Assembly (NCBI GenBank): GCA_964006375.1
Contig: OZ023267.1
Location: 19,468,539 to 19,532,538 of the forward strand
Source of the DNA: Tillus elongatus
Lineage: Eukaryota > Arthropoda > Insecta > Coleoptera > Cleridae
Direction: 5' to 3'
DNA: 64,000 nt
Positions 33,441 through 44,327 of this stretch are shown one piece after another; the stretch's first letter is position 1; the number at the start of each line of letters is the position of its first letter. The translations under genes were made by a program, and so were the position numbers. The notes below the pieces were generated by a model, which was not told the DNA's origin, searched no databases, and saw nothing but the letters and a program-made list of their open reading frames with translations.

Positions 33441-33557
33441 GTTGCATACTTAAAAGCCTAATGTGAATAACTTTTCCAGGAAACTTTAACAAAATATTGC
33501 TCATAAGTGAGAAACTTGCCTGGTTAGGTATAGGTTTGATGTACAACAATAGACAGT

Positions 33558-34064
33558 AAAGGGGTATGGTCATTTTACATTGGGTTTTGGGATCACCCCC
33601 TTTTTTTAGCGACCACGAATAAAACTAGCATACTTTGATAGTACCTCATACGACATATGTAACAGTGGTAAAAAAATATTTCAAAAGTGCATCGGAGCCG
33701 AGTTATACAGGGTGATTCATTAGGTGAACGATATTAATATATCGGTAACTATGGCAACTAGAGCTTCGGAGAAAGAACTCTTCGAAAGGTTTTTCAAGTA
33801 CAATTCAGATGATATTTTTTTGTTTACTTATTCTTGCCACCGGATGGCGCTTTTTCAGATGAAAATTTTTGAAAGCTGTTATCTCAAAATATTTCTATTA
33901 TAATGTTATCTTTTTGTAACTTTCTCTGAATTCCGTAATCTTGTACTATATTTTTGTCTGAGTTTCGACCCCCCTTATATTAAGGATGATAAAAGGGTTG
34001 ATTTTTCAAATGGGGGCCATAATTAATTTATGGTTAAAAGAAATTAAAGGCTTTATTGTATTAT
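33558..34064. repeat. Left arm of a long inverted repeat
   Basis: Matches 36756-37339 in reverse complement over several hundred bases: GGGTATGGTCATTTTACAT, AATAAAACTAGCATRC, TTATTCTTGCCACC and TGGCGCTTTTTC. The left arm lacks about 150 bp present at the inner side of the right arm. The outer ends (AAAGG-GTATGGTCA) do not resemble a known TIR. Confidence 0.85.
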
Positions 34065-34110
34065 TATTAGCGAATTAAAAAAAAAAAAATTCGCTTATGA
34101 GGAGATCTGT

Positions 34111-34197
<87 letters not shown>

Positions 34198-34780
34198 ACC
34201 GATAACTCAAAAAATAATGGACCGATCTTGATAAAATTTGCAGAGTACCTTCCTTTTGCAAGTGGCTTGGATAAGTTCGTTAGCCAGGAAAATCTGACCA
34301 GGTTTTCCCGGAAAATTTTGAGTTTTCTTTATAAAAAAAATCATATCTCCGGAAATAACAAAGTAAGGGCAACCAAATTTGGTACGCGTGTTTGTATTAT
34401 AAAGAGTGAACTCCGTACCAAAATTTAGGTCCATAGCTTTAAAGACAAAGAAGTTATGGGCAGTTAAAGCAATAAATGTTGGAGTTTTCCTCAAAACGTC
34501 AAACTCCCAATATTAAACGTCAAAATTGGCAATGTTTAGGCAAAGAATGTAAAACAAATACCGTTTCCGAAAAGAAAATGTTGCAAGAAGACTGTTCTGC
34601 AAACCTGTAAGTTTCAGATTCAACCGTCATTGCCATTCATTTTACTAAAATGTTTACAGAAAATCCATTTCAAATAGACCCTTTCTCTGGTGCTTTGGCT
34701 GTCAGTTTAGTTAAGTTTGGTAGCTGTTTGGATATTTATTTGTAGGTTTAGTGAAATTTATGGTTTAACGGCCTATAATT
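34065..34780 (-). repeat. TA-core repeat copy inside the long inverted repeat
   Basis: A left remnant (TTCGCTTATGAGGAGATC), (TA)n at 34115-34194, then CCGACCGATAACTCAAAA, the CAGGAAAATCTGACC block and downstream homologous sequence. Most of the usual arm between GAGGAGATC and (TA)n is deleted. Confidence 0.7.
34115..34194. repeat. (TA)n microsatellite
   Basis: About 39 TA units. Confidence 0.95.
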
Positions 34781-35660
34781 TTTTTAGCTAATTATCGTGG
34801 AACAAATTTGTTAATGCATTTTTGCATTTTTTATCGAAATATGATGCATTTATCTTTAAAAAAATCTGGACGCAGTAAGTGCGTTTTGGTTGCGAATTTT
34901 CGGTAAATTTGCAATTAAGCTCCCGAACGCTTTTCAAAACACTGTTTTCAGAAACCTGCCTAGCCCGCCCCCCGGATCCACAAACCCTAAGAAAAATTTC
35001 TTGTTTACACTCCCCAAGGAAGTTACGGGACCAGGAGTGAGTAGGGGTGCATAATTTTTTTAGCTAATTTTTTTAGAACAAATTCGTTAATGTAATTTAG
35101 CATTTTTTATCGAAATATGATGCGTTTATAAGAAAAAAATCTGGACGCAGTAAGTGCGTTTTGGTAGCGAATTTTCGGTAAATTTGCAGTTTAGCTCCCG
35201 AACGCTTTTCAAAACACTGTTTTCAGAAACCTGCCTAGGCCCCCCCCTGGATCTACAAACCCCAAGAAAAATTTCTTGTTCACACTCCCCAAGGAAGTTA
35301 CGGGACCAGGAGTGAGTAGGGGTGCATAATTTTTTTAGCTAATTTTTGTAGAACAAATTCGTGAATGCATTTTTCCATTTTTTGTCGAAATATGATGCGT
35401 TTGCAAGAAAAAAATCTGGACGCAGTAAGTGCGTTTTGGTAGCGAATTTTCGATAAATTTGCAGTTTAGCTCCCGAACGCTTTTCAAAAAACTGTTTTCA
35501 GAAACCTGCCTAGGCCCCCACCCCTCTGGATCCACAAACCCCAAGAAAAATTTCGTTTGTAAGAAAGAAATCTGGACGCAGTAAGTGCGTTTTGGTAGCA
35601 AATTTTCGGTAAATTTGCAGTTTTTCAAACAACTGTTCAGAAACCTGCAGGTGAGGTCCT
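34781..35660. repeat. Tandem array of a 275-bp unit
   Basis: The word TAGCTAATT recurs at 34785, 35061 and 35336 (periods 276 and 275), followed by a partial fourth unit. Each unit holds the MITE-end word GGACGCAGTAAGTGCG, a CTCCCGAACGCTTTTCAAAA block, a C-rich spacer and GGAAGTTACGGGACCAGG. Similar CCC(A)AAGAAAGTTGCGGGACC words occur near 47385. No ORF of note. Confidence 0.9.
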
Positions 35661-35724
35661 AGTAATGTCTCTGAAAATAATTTGTTGAAAAGCGTTCGGG
35701 TGCTAATCTGCAAATTTACCAAAG

Positions 35725-36165
35725 TTTCATTAAATCGTTCAAATTTCAATAACTCAATTTGCTATTAACGTAAGCTTTGTTGGATAGAAAACCAACATTT
35801 AAGTTTATTTTCGGAAAATTTTTGTATTTTTTCAAACCATAAGTAATTTTGATAAAATATAGTACATTTTTTCTACCACATAGGCTATATCGGTAATCAG
35901 ATTGATGCCTGCTCGCATTTGCTATTAAAAACATTTTTATGGAAAATCTCTTCCATAACACATTTGCTGCATCTAGACTTTTGAAAAATGTTTATATATT
36001 TTCAAATAATAAATTTGTTTCAATGAAATATAGTACATTGTTTCTACTATATAGGCCACCAAGTTTGATGCCTGCTTTCATCAAAGAAAGACATTTGCTA
36101 TTAAAAATATTTTAAAGAAAATTCGCTACCATAACGCACTTGCTGCGTCCCGAGATTTTTATATA
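35725..36165. repeat. Two partial MITE copies (ACGCAG family)
   Basis: Ends CATAACACATTTGCTGCAT near 35954-35972 and CATAACGCACTTGCTGCGT near 36131-36149, with shared body blocks (GCTATTAAAAACATTTT). Confidence 0.65.
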
Positions 36166-36170
36166 ATGAT

Positions 36171-36235
36171 TTATTCTAAAAACCGTACGCGTTTCAACAC
36201 ATTATCGTGCCATCTTCAGAATTGTAATTGAGACT
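36171..36235 (-). ncRNA. Hammerhead-like motif, family C, left end
   Basis: Minus strand: CTGAAGA (36219-36213), a possible six-pair stem II UGGCAC/GUGUUG that includes wobbles and borrows the G of GAAAC, then GAAAC, ACGCGT and GTA. The 5' strand of stem I is missing, so it is probably inactive. Confidence 0.4.
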
Positions 36236-36680
36236 GGAAATTTGTAAGTATTAGCCCAAATGTGGCATCCATATCCTTCTTTTCTTTCTGAATTTCACAT
36301 GTTTAGATGTTCTCGGGGAGTTCTGCTCGGCTGTGCAGCCTGCTTTCCTTTTATGTTTGTACTTGTCTGTAGTTTTTTATGTAATTGACTAGCTTGAATT
36401 TAACTTTTTACTTGTGACTCCATAAGAGTGTTGTTCATATTTGTGGGACCCCAGTCCCGTTTTAAGTTTTTTAAATCTTAAATTGTACATTTTTGTAGCG
36501 ATGTTTTATAACTCCTGACACTAATGTCAGTTTAAATATTGCATGACCGTTAGGGCTAATCTGTATTTGACATTTAGCTTTGCTGGACTTTGTATTCTTT
36601 CTGTAGTTGCAGTGTCAATCACTCGTATTCTAGACCTACCAGAAACATAGTTTCTGACAACCACCTTTTTACATTCTAGG

Positions 36681-36734
36681 TCTAAACCCCTGAAGATGGC
36701 ACGATAATCTGTTGAAACGCGTAGGGTTTTTAGA
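36681..36734 (+). ncRNA. Hammerhead-like motif, family C, right end
   Basis: CTGAAGA (36690-36696), GAAAC (36714-36718), palindromic ACGCGT stem III (36717-36722), cleavage triplet GTA (36721-36723). Stem I is strong: TCTAAACCC (36681-36689) pairs with GGGTTTTTAGA (36724-36734) with a two-base bulge. Stem II (36697-36713) is weak and non-canonical, the main reason for caution. Confidence 0.5.
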
Positions 36735-36755
36735 ATCAATCAGTTTGTCTGGTAG

Positions 36756-37339
36756 TAAAAGCCTTTAATTTCCTTTAAGCATGTCAAACTCAGACGTTAT
36801 GACGTTTAGAAATAATAATTAATTTAAAAGTCATTATGTTGGACTTGTCGATGCAATTTTACTGATGTATCATATGATGGGTCTAAAGTAAAAGATTACC
36901 AACTTACATAACGTTTTGATAAAATTTAACCCTTTTATAATCTTTAATATAGGGGGGGGGGGATCGAAAAGATTAGGGATTTCAGAGAAAGTTAAAAAAA
37001 CAACATTGAAATAGAAATATTTTGAGATAACAGCTTTAAGAAAGTTTCATCCGAAAAAGCGCCATCTGGTGGCAAGAATAAGAAAATAAACAATTTTACT
37101 TGAATTCCACTGGAGAAACCTTTCTAATGTTTTTTCCCGAAGCTCTTGTTGCCATAGGTACCGAGATATGAATGTCGCTCACCCAATGTATATCACGGCT
37201 ACGATGCACTTTTCAATTATTTTTTTTGACCGATATTACATATGTTGTGTGATGCACTATCAAGGCATGCTAGTTTTATTCGAGGTCACTAAGAAAGTGA
37301 CCATCCCAAAACCAAATGTAAAATGACCATACCCTTTCG
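36756..37339. repeat. Right arm of the long inverted repeat
   Basis: Inverse of 33558-34064; ends AAATGACCATACCCTTTCG. Contains a run of ten G at 36952-36961. Confidence 0.85.
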
Positions 37340-37403
37340 AGATTTCTCTACGCAAAAGCCAGGGGAGGAAAAGAGCTGGTTGTGAAATTTCTACTTATAA
37401 TTT

Positions 37404-37730
37404 AGAGCCTTGGTGTTTCAGTGGTAAGAACTTGTGCCTCTGAACCGAAGGGTACTGGGTTTGATCCTAGGGTTCTCCTTTCACTTTTTCAGTACATACT
37501 GTAACATTCACATCAACCGAGGTTATGACATTGTATTTGAGCAAGTTGAATGTCTGCACGTTCTGCCCTTCGGTGGGCGCATTAAATATTCTTACTCTCC
37601 TTACAGAAAGGCAGGGGTTTGGCAAAATTTCCAGGATAGTGTGGTGAAACTACTCCCTGGCGTCGGTGATTGGCAATAGTCACGGAAATAGACCGACGTT
37701 AAAGAAATAAACACACAAGCACACACATAT
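37404..37730 (+). repeat. tRNA-derived SINE, internally deleted copy
   Basis: The head has a diverged A box (TGTTTCAGTGG) and a mutated B box (GGTTTGATCC). The block between CCCTTCGG and GTTAAA is shortened. An 11-bp target duplication ACTTATAATTT lies at 37393-37403 and 37731-37741. Confidence 0.88.
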
Positions 37731-37741
37731 ACTTATAATTT

Positions 37742-39110
37742 TTATATTGTTTGGACATGAGATGACTTTGTTCCTTTTTTTATTGGTAGAAGTCATTTTT
37801 AGCTTGATCGATTGCACCTATTTTTCGCTGCTACAAAGGCAGGGTGAATTTTCGCTTCAATGGTTTTTTAATTGTAGGCAAAATTTTTAGATACTACTCC
37901 TTTTGGGCATGCTTTATTTAACCAGGATTTTGATTTGAAATTGACATCTTGCGATGAATGATGAATATAAGTCTCCATGCTAGTAATTTCAGTAATGGAC
38001 TTGGCGCTTCTTTGGGATTATTATTTCGAAAATAGACATCTGGCCAGTGAAACGTAGAAACTTTCTTAATTCGTCCCATTCAACGGATTTGTGTCTGGTG
38101 TATCCTTGTAATAATCATATAGGCGGACTTTGGTTACACCAACTTTTGTAAATCAGATGGAGGAGATGATAATCTGGTAAACAAGCTTTGCGGTAATAAA
38201 ATTGTTGTAAAACTCTCGACGATACATTTTATTGGAAATTATATTGGAAGCTCTGGAAAAAAAATTACTTCTCATTTTGATCGATAAACAATATAAAAAA
38301 TAACCTTCAATTGCAAAGGAAACTTTTAAGGTGTCAGATATTATAATTGTTACAATGTGTTTCATTTATTGTATTATTTTGATTAAGTATTCTATAGAAT
38401 CTAGTGGAAAATAAATGAATATTTTTTAAATGGGACCGAGGTGAAATTGAAACGCACATAATATATTGTGGTTGGTCTTGTATTGTCTAAAAAAGTAAAT
38501 AATTGAATATCTTGTTTCTGTACCAATGGAATGCAATCTCACACATGACACTCTTACTTAAGAAAAACGTTAGTCACTGGAAAAATTATAATGATTAAAT
38601 TAAATGATTTTTAAAAGTGATTGACCAGACTAATAATAAATGAGTCGCGAAAAAAAACTACTGATTGAACAGGAATTGAATTATTCCATTAAATTATATG
38701 AAAAATGATTAACCCAATTAGTGAAGAAGTTATTCCACATTCATCTATAATTATGCAAGAAGTAAACAGGTTTTATCACAGTTCGCCTTCAACAAAAAAA
38801 GGAATTACTATGAAATTATCTCCATAAAATGTAAGCAATATAATAGGCAGCCAACATTCAGTAGATAAAACATTTGTATAATAATAACAATGTTCTTACT
38901 ACTGCAGCCATGATAATTATTCGAGTAAGGTTGTGACCTTACAGGAATATTGAAATATTTGGATGCTTAATGTAATATAGAATCATCAAATCATTGTTAG
39001 AATCTTCTTAAAGATCATTTCAAGTTCATTGTCATTGTAAATCTGGCAATATTAACGAACTCACTTTCGAATATGTTAGATTTTAAATTTAACTTTACAA
39101 TTAATTGATA
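37742..39110. other. No gene recognised
   Basis: AT-rich, unique-looking sequence of 1.4 kb. The short reading frames show no codon or motif support. Confidence 0.5.
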
Positions 39111-39121
39111 TGTAAAAGTTC

Positions 39122-39345
39122 GGGACGCAGCAGGTGCGTTATAGTAGTGAATTTTCATAAAAATGTTTTTAATAGCAAATATGTCTTTTTTCCATGAAAG
39201 CAGACATCCAATTTGGTTACCAGTATGACCTATATAGTAGAAACAATGTACCATATTACATTAAAATAACTTTATTGTTTGAAAAAGTACATTTTCCGAA
39301 AATAAACTGGTTACCCAAAAAACTGGTTCATTTTTCTGACCAAAA
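39122..39345 (+). repeat. MITE (ACGCAG family), truncated
   Basis: Starts GGGACGCAGCAGGTGCGTTA with TAGTGAATTTTCATAAA and body blocks CCAATTTGGTTACCAGTAT. The right end is cut where a Jockey fragment begins. Confidence 0.7.
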
Positions 39346-39347
39346 TA

Positions 39348-39966
39348 ATATTTTTTGGAGATCCACAGAGACAAACCCTCCATGACTCTACGATCCTCAT
39401 CTAATTCGGCTGAAGAGACAGGCTTAGAATATTGTATATTTGAGTGGAGGGTGATGTCGTCCGCGTAACTGTGAAATGGGTTGAATGTGTTAATGTGTTA
39501 GAGAGGAGGTTATTGATGCGGAGAAGAAACAAAGTAGGGGCTAAAGCTGAACATTGAGGGTCCTACATTAATTGGATACAGTTTAGAGGAATGGCCATCC
39601 ACGACAACAGAAATGCTCCAGTTGGAGAGGAAATTTGCTGTCCAGGTACAGACTTTTGGTGGTAGGCCATAGGCCGGAAGTTTATTAAGCAGCGCTGCGT
39701 GCCAGATCTGGTCGAATGCTTTGGATATGTCTAGAGCGACAATCTGGGATTCACCGTGTAGTTCCATAGACTTGTTCTAAGAATGGGTGACAAAGGAAAT
39801 GAGTGATCTGCGCTGACGGAATCCATACTGCCTGTCGTGTGTTTTTCAAGAAATTTTAGTAATTTGGTGTTTATATACTTTTCCATTACCTTAGAGACGA
39901 CTGAAAGGAGATAAATAGGCTTGTAGTTGCTAGGAAGCGCTTTGGATCCTTTCGCGACTTTCATAT
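39348..39966 (-). pseudogene. Jockey-family LINE, internal RT fragment
   Basis: Truncated at both ends. The minus strand reads KGSKALPSNYKP, motif A LDISKAFDQIWHAALLNKL, LCTW-TANFLSNWSISVVVDG, then a broken motif B and HSYADD-like region. Same subfamily as 49085-52378. Internal deletions occur near 39830 and 39560. The lack of a 3' tail argues for deletion or rearrangement, not simple 5' truncation. Confidence 0.85.
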
Positions 39967-40242
39967 TTGTAGATATCTTATTCCCAGCTGCTATAAATAA
40001 CTGGTTTCATGTACAGTTAAACCATTCTTTCAAGTTGCGCAGCAATGATATCCTTCGTCGTCCTACACTCCTCTACCCTCTATCTTTCCCTGCATAATCA
40101 ATCTCAGAAACCCGTATCGCTGTACCCTCGTCACATGGCCAAAATATTCTAATTTGCCTGTTTTAATGAGTGAAGATTGTAACCTGTGGTGAGCACTGTA
40201 AAATACAATTTGGAGGACCCAATTATCACAATACAGTTTTTG

Positions 40243-40290
40243 GACCTGACGATCGTTTCGCTAACAAAGTTAGCGTCATCAGAGGGATGA
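40243..40290 (-). ncRNA. Hammerhead ribozyme, family B, copy 1
   Basis: Minus strand: CTGATGA (40282-40276), one extra C, stem II GCTAAC/GTTAGC with loop TTT (40274-40260), GAAAC (40259-40255), palindromic ACGATCGT (40256-40249), cleavage triplet GTC (40250-40248), and a short inner stem I CCT/AGG. Core positions are canonical except for the extra C after A9. Some natural hammerheads carry an extra base here. A related copy with a compensatory stem II change lies at 63161-63210. Confidence 0.75.
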
Positions 40291-40568
40291 ATAAACTAAG
40301 TGGATAAATGCTAGAACTACTATTTATATGTTAGTTGCCAAGCAGTTGCGAACAGTGTCCTCTAGGAAGGTATACAGACAGACCCCCAACTGTTGAATCT
40401 TAAATCTCTGTAATCAAAACTGCATACCTGCCTTTGTAATACCATGTGTCGTTATCAAATATTCTTTCTAAGAAGGTCACGCTGGTTATTAAGATAACAG
40501 TTCGAACAATGGACTACATAGAACCGGACCTACTCTGTTCATCGAAACATTTTTGTTCAAATTTCTAA

Positions 40569-40570
<2 letters not shown>

Positions 40571-40651
<81 letters not shown>
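40571..40651. repeat. (TA)n microsatellite at a PLE end
   Basis: About 40 TA units abutting the downstream end of the Penelope-like fragment. Confidence 0.95.
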
Positions 40652-40652
<1 letters not shown>

Positions 40653-41078
40653 TTTCGTAAGCATCTAGCTGAGGCGACTGCCTGGCATTTTTGATTAACT
40701 TGAGATTTTCTTTATCTACATAATGATTATTATCCCAAATATGCTAAGCAATACATGATTTATCAATAGTGCCATATATCAGTTGCGCAAAATCTTTTAA
40801 ATCTAGTTTCAATAGTTCTTTTAGTTTGCCCAAAATATTTAAGTTCACAATCATTACAACTTATTGCATAGATTCCTAACAATTCTGTGGTTTTATCTGC
40901 ATCCTTTGGGTTGCCTAGCAATTTTTTAAATGTATTTTTTGTAGAAAATGTTAGCTGTAAATTGGCATTCTTAAAAATGCTATTAAAACGTCTCGTAATT
41001 CGCGGTTCAAATGGTAAAGAGACAACGGTTTTGTCTCGTTTATCTTTTCTGAAAGTCGTTGATTCCGCTATAATTTTT
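40652..41078 (-). pseudogene. Penelope-like element, RT-endonuclease linker and GIY-YIG domain
   Basis: Minus strand from 41078: ESTTFRKDKRDKTVVSLPFE, PRITRRFNSIFKNANLQL, STKNTFKKLLGNPKDADK, then GIYAISCNDCELKYFGQT with KRTIETRFK (about 40890-40800). After a frameshift it continues IWDNNHYVDKENLKLI and PQLDAYES at 40652. VVSLPF and the linker are typical of the PLE segment between reverse transcriptase and endonuclease. The CNDC pair and GIY/YFG strands match PLE endonucleases. The 5' side ends where a TA-core repeat starts. Confidence 0.87.
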
Positions 41079-41187
41079 GTGAATTTTTATTTTAAAAAAT
41101 TCACTAATATCGATGGTGAGACTTTGCAAAAAAAATTTCAAATGAGCGCGAACTAGGACTCCTAGAACCCATATCCGGGGTCAGTTT

Positions 41188-41283
<96 letters not shown>

Positions 41284-41598
41284 TCAACCGATAAGTCAAA
41301 AAATAATTAACCGATGTGGATTAAACTCGGCAAGACCCGTTCTTTTATTAATGGCTTGGATGAGTTCGTTAGCCAAGAAAACCGGACTAGGTTTTCCGGG
41401 AAAATTTTGAGTTTCCTTTCGAAAACAAATGTTTTCTCCGAAAATTACAAAGCTATTTTAATGAAATTTGGTTGATAAGTTGCCTTGGAGAAGACCTTAG
41501 TACATACCAAAATTCAACATTCTAAGTGTGTAGAAAATTGAGTTATTCAAATATGAAACATTTAATGAAAATTCACTACCATAACGAACTTGCTGCGT
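41079..41598 (-). mobile_element. TA-core repeat, both termini present
   Basis: Begins with the hairpin-type end (GAATTTTTATTTT/AAAATTCACTAAT). The GCGCGAACTAGGACTCC arm leads to (TA)n at 41191-41271, then ACCGATAAGTCAAAA, and the copy ends CTACCATAACGAACTTGC with TGCGT. It abuts the PLE fragment. Confidence 0.75.
41191..41271. repeat. (TA)n microsatellite
   Basis: About 39 TA units within the TA-core repeat. Confidence 0.95.
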
Positions 41599-41904
41599 CC
41601 TGATTTTTTTTTGTTTTATGTTTATTGATTAAGCAGACGGAGTAACCATTAGACCTAGCTACATTTTTAATACATTCAAGTTATCTGTTGTATCTTTCTT
41701 TATTTAAGGGAAACTGTATTAATCTATGAACCAGAAAATTCGAACTCGGTGTTTTTGTGGAAAACTATGGTGTGAGTCTGCCTGGTTTTGTGATAGATAT
41801 TAATTCTCTTTGCGTCGACATTCTGCATAAGACTTCTTCATTTGTGACTCTCTCTGTCCATGATATTCGTAATAATCTTCTTAGTATCAACATTTCGAAG
41901 GCTT

Positions 41905-42062
<158 letters not shown>

Positions 42063-42275
42063 GTTTTATTTGGGGTAGATGCCTCTATACTCATTATTTA
42101 ATTTATATTCTATCTATATACTTACTTGTGTGACGTACGTGCATGAAAGTCCTTAAGAAAGAAATTCTAGCTACCACAGCTACGGCACAAGAAGTTAAGG
42201 TAATCTGGTTATACGGTATCATAAAATCTCCACAACACAAATGGATGTAAATTACTGGTCTCAGAACTTTTATAA

Positions 42276-42539
42276 AGAGCCTCGTTGGTTCAAGGGTAAG
42301 AACGTGTGCCTCTGAACCGAAGGGTACTGGGTTCGATCCCAGGGTACTCCTTTCACTTTTTCAGAACATACTGTAACATTCACATCAACCGAGGTTCTGG
42401 CATTGTATTTGAGCAAGTTGAATGTCCCGTCGGTCCCGTGTCCATGCGATGTTGGGCACGTTAAAAATCCCTACCCTCCTTACAGAAAGGCAAGGGTTCG
42501 GCACAATTTCCAGGCTAGTGAGGTGAAACTGCTCCCTGG
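42276..42539 (+). repeat. tRNA-derived SINE, truncated copy
   Basis: Head with A and B boxes, an internal deletion near 42425 and loss of the 3' end after GCTCCCTGG. TTTTATAA occurs at 42268-42275 and 42540-42547, consistent with a short target duplication. Confidence 0.8.
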
Positions 42540-42547
42540 TTTTATAA

Positions 42548-42925
42548 TAAACTAGCTGTTCAAATAAAAACGTTACCAGGAGCGCAAGGATTTCGAAGAT
42601 CTGTCAAAGAACGCTTGCTTCAACATTCTTTTTATTTCTTTGATGAGTTTTTAAACTGTGTGTTGTCATAAGCAATAGGACCATTTACTTATTGTAAATG
42701 TGTTGTTTTGACTTTGTCTTTATACATTTTGACCATATTTTATCTATATATTTTATATGTTTTTTAATTTTATGCTTGTTGAAATTTCTTCTGTGATAGT
42801 CTGTGTTTTGTCTTGCAGATTTTGATATTTTACTTAGTCTGTTATAATTATGTGTCGACTTTAGATTTGAATATGTTGTTTGACATGGGTGTGTATCACT
42901 TGCTGAATAAATACTTACTTAGTTG
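42548..42925. other. No gene recognised
   Basis: AT-rich; no recognised features. Confidence 0.45.
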
Positions 42926-43390
42926 TGAGATGTACGACAGAGTCGCCATCTCGGTGCGGAACCAGGTAGTATGTTGTCTCGACAGCTCCAAATAACACAA
43001 AATGTTATAAAATAGAGACTGTGTACAACTAACAACTTTGTAAATTGTCATCCCTGGCTCATTTCTTCCCTATAGGGATAATGTATGTAAGGCTTGATGT
43101 ATTCTCACAATAATTAGAACCGCAGACCGGTTTTGCTCTAATTAGAGCTCATGAGTACGGTATACTAATTACAGTGATAACACACCTATAAAGTAAGACC
43201 GCTATGGTAGCCAGCCTCCTGGAACACGGTGAGAATCCATCTAGCCTTAAATATTGTCCCTATATAAGGGAATAAATGGGCCAGGGCTGACAGTTTACAA
43301 AATTGTTAGTTGATTGTGCACAGTCTCTATTTTATCACATTTTGTGTTATTTGCAGCTGACGTGACAACATACTACGTGGTTCCGCACAG
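42926..43390 (-). mobile_element. Hammerhead-bearing array A4 with snap-back organisation
   Basis: One minus-strand unit (42926-43225) related to A1, followed by an inverted partial unit on the plus strand (about 43230-43388) ending CATACTACGTGGTTCCGCAC, the inverse of the start GTGCGGAACCAGGTAGTATG. The ribozyme motif at about 43111-43170 is decayed (CTCATGA in place of CTGANGA, GCAAAAC in place of GCGAAAC). Confidence 0.75.
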
Positions 43391-44137
43391 AGATTACTTA
43401 GTTATTATTTCATGAAGATATAAAATTACTAATTCACTTCACATATTAAACAAATTGTATCTTTTGGATCGAATTAATATTAACTAGTATCTATTATAAC
43501 TTAAAGGTACCATTTTAGTCGGCCTTGGTGTTGAATTGTGTACAGTGTGATGGCTTATCAAGTGGTGTATTATTAAAGTTATCTAATTTTATTACAATGT
43601 ATGCTACATTTTAATATATTTTAAGTCATACATTTTTTACACACCAATAATAATATGCAATTATTAAAATGTGCATTCTAAGAAAGTGTGATTTTCTCGT
43701 GAAAACATTCAAAAAAAACTTTGCAATGTCGGTTTTTCCTTTCAATCTTTTTATTTATGTATATATTTAACTTTGGGTGTGAATGCTAATTTGCATTATT
43801 AAGTAGGAAAACAAGTCAATAAATGCTGACAATTTTACACAAAAAGCACTTGCATATTCTAATTATTGTTGCTAGTTTTGTGGAAGGCGTCTCAAAGTTA
43901 TGTGAACTTTATACAATATCGAAATTATTTCTACTATGAACACGTGAACAAAGATAACAGGAGCCAATTAACAATGGGGAATAATTTTCTAATTATAATT
44001 CACTAGCCTCGTAAATTTTGTTATCAGTATAAGTACAAGCCATAGCAGGATAGTTTTCATACATTTGCACTACTCTACACTTATTTGTATAATATAATAT
44101 GTACCCTTATTATCGGTTGCCTATAAAAAAAGCCTAG

Positions 44138-44327
44138 ACGCAGCAAGTGCGCTATGGTAGTGAATTTTTATAGAAATGATCGGGCACAAAATATTTTATT
44201 ATAACTTTTTTTTCTTGTAACATAGAAATCCAAATTTTGGTCTATAGTTTACTTTTTATATCGTAAACATACCTACCAACTTTGGTTATCATAGCTTTTT
44301 ATTTTTTGATTTATCGGTGTGATACAT

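Larger units (their letters stand above)
36171..36742. mobile_element. 570-bp element bounded by inverted hammerhead-like ends
   Basis: The two ends are inverted copies of one sequence of about 50 bp: ATTCTAAAAACCGTACGCG with TTTCAACACATTATCGTGCC on the left, and GGCACGATAATCTGTTGAAA with CGCGTAGGGTTTTTAGAAT on the right. Each contains CTGAAGA, GAAAC and the palindrome ACGCGT. The interior has no recognisable ORF. It lies just inside the right arm of the long inverted repeat. Confidence 0.7.
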
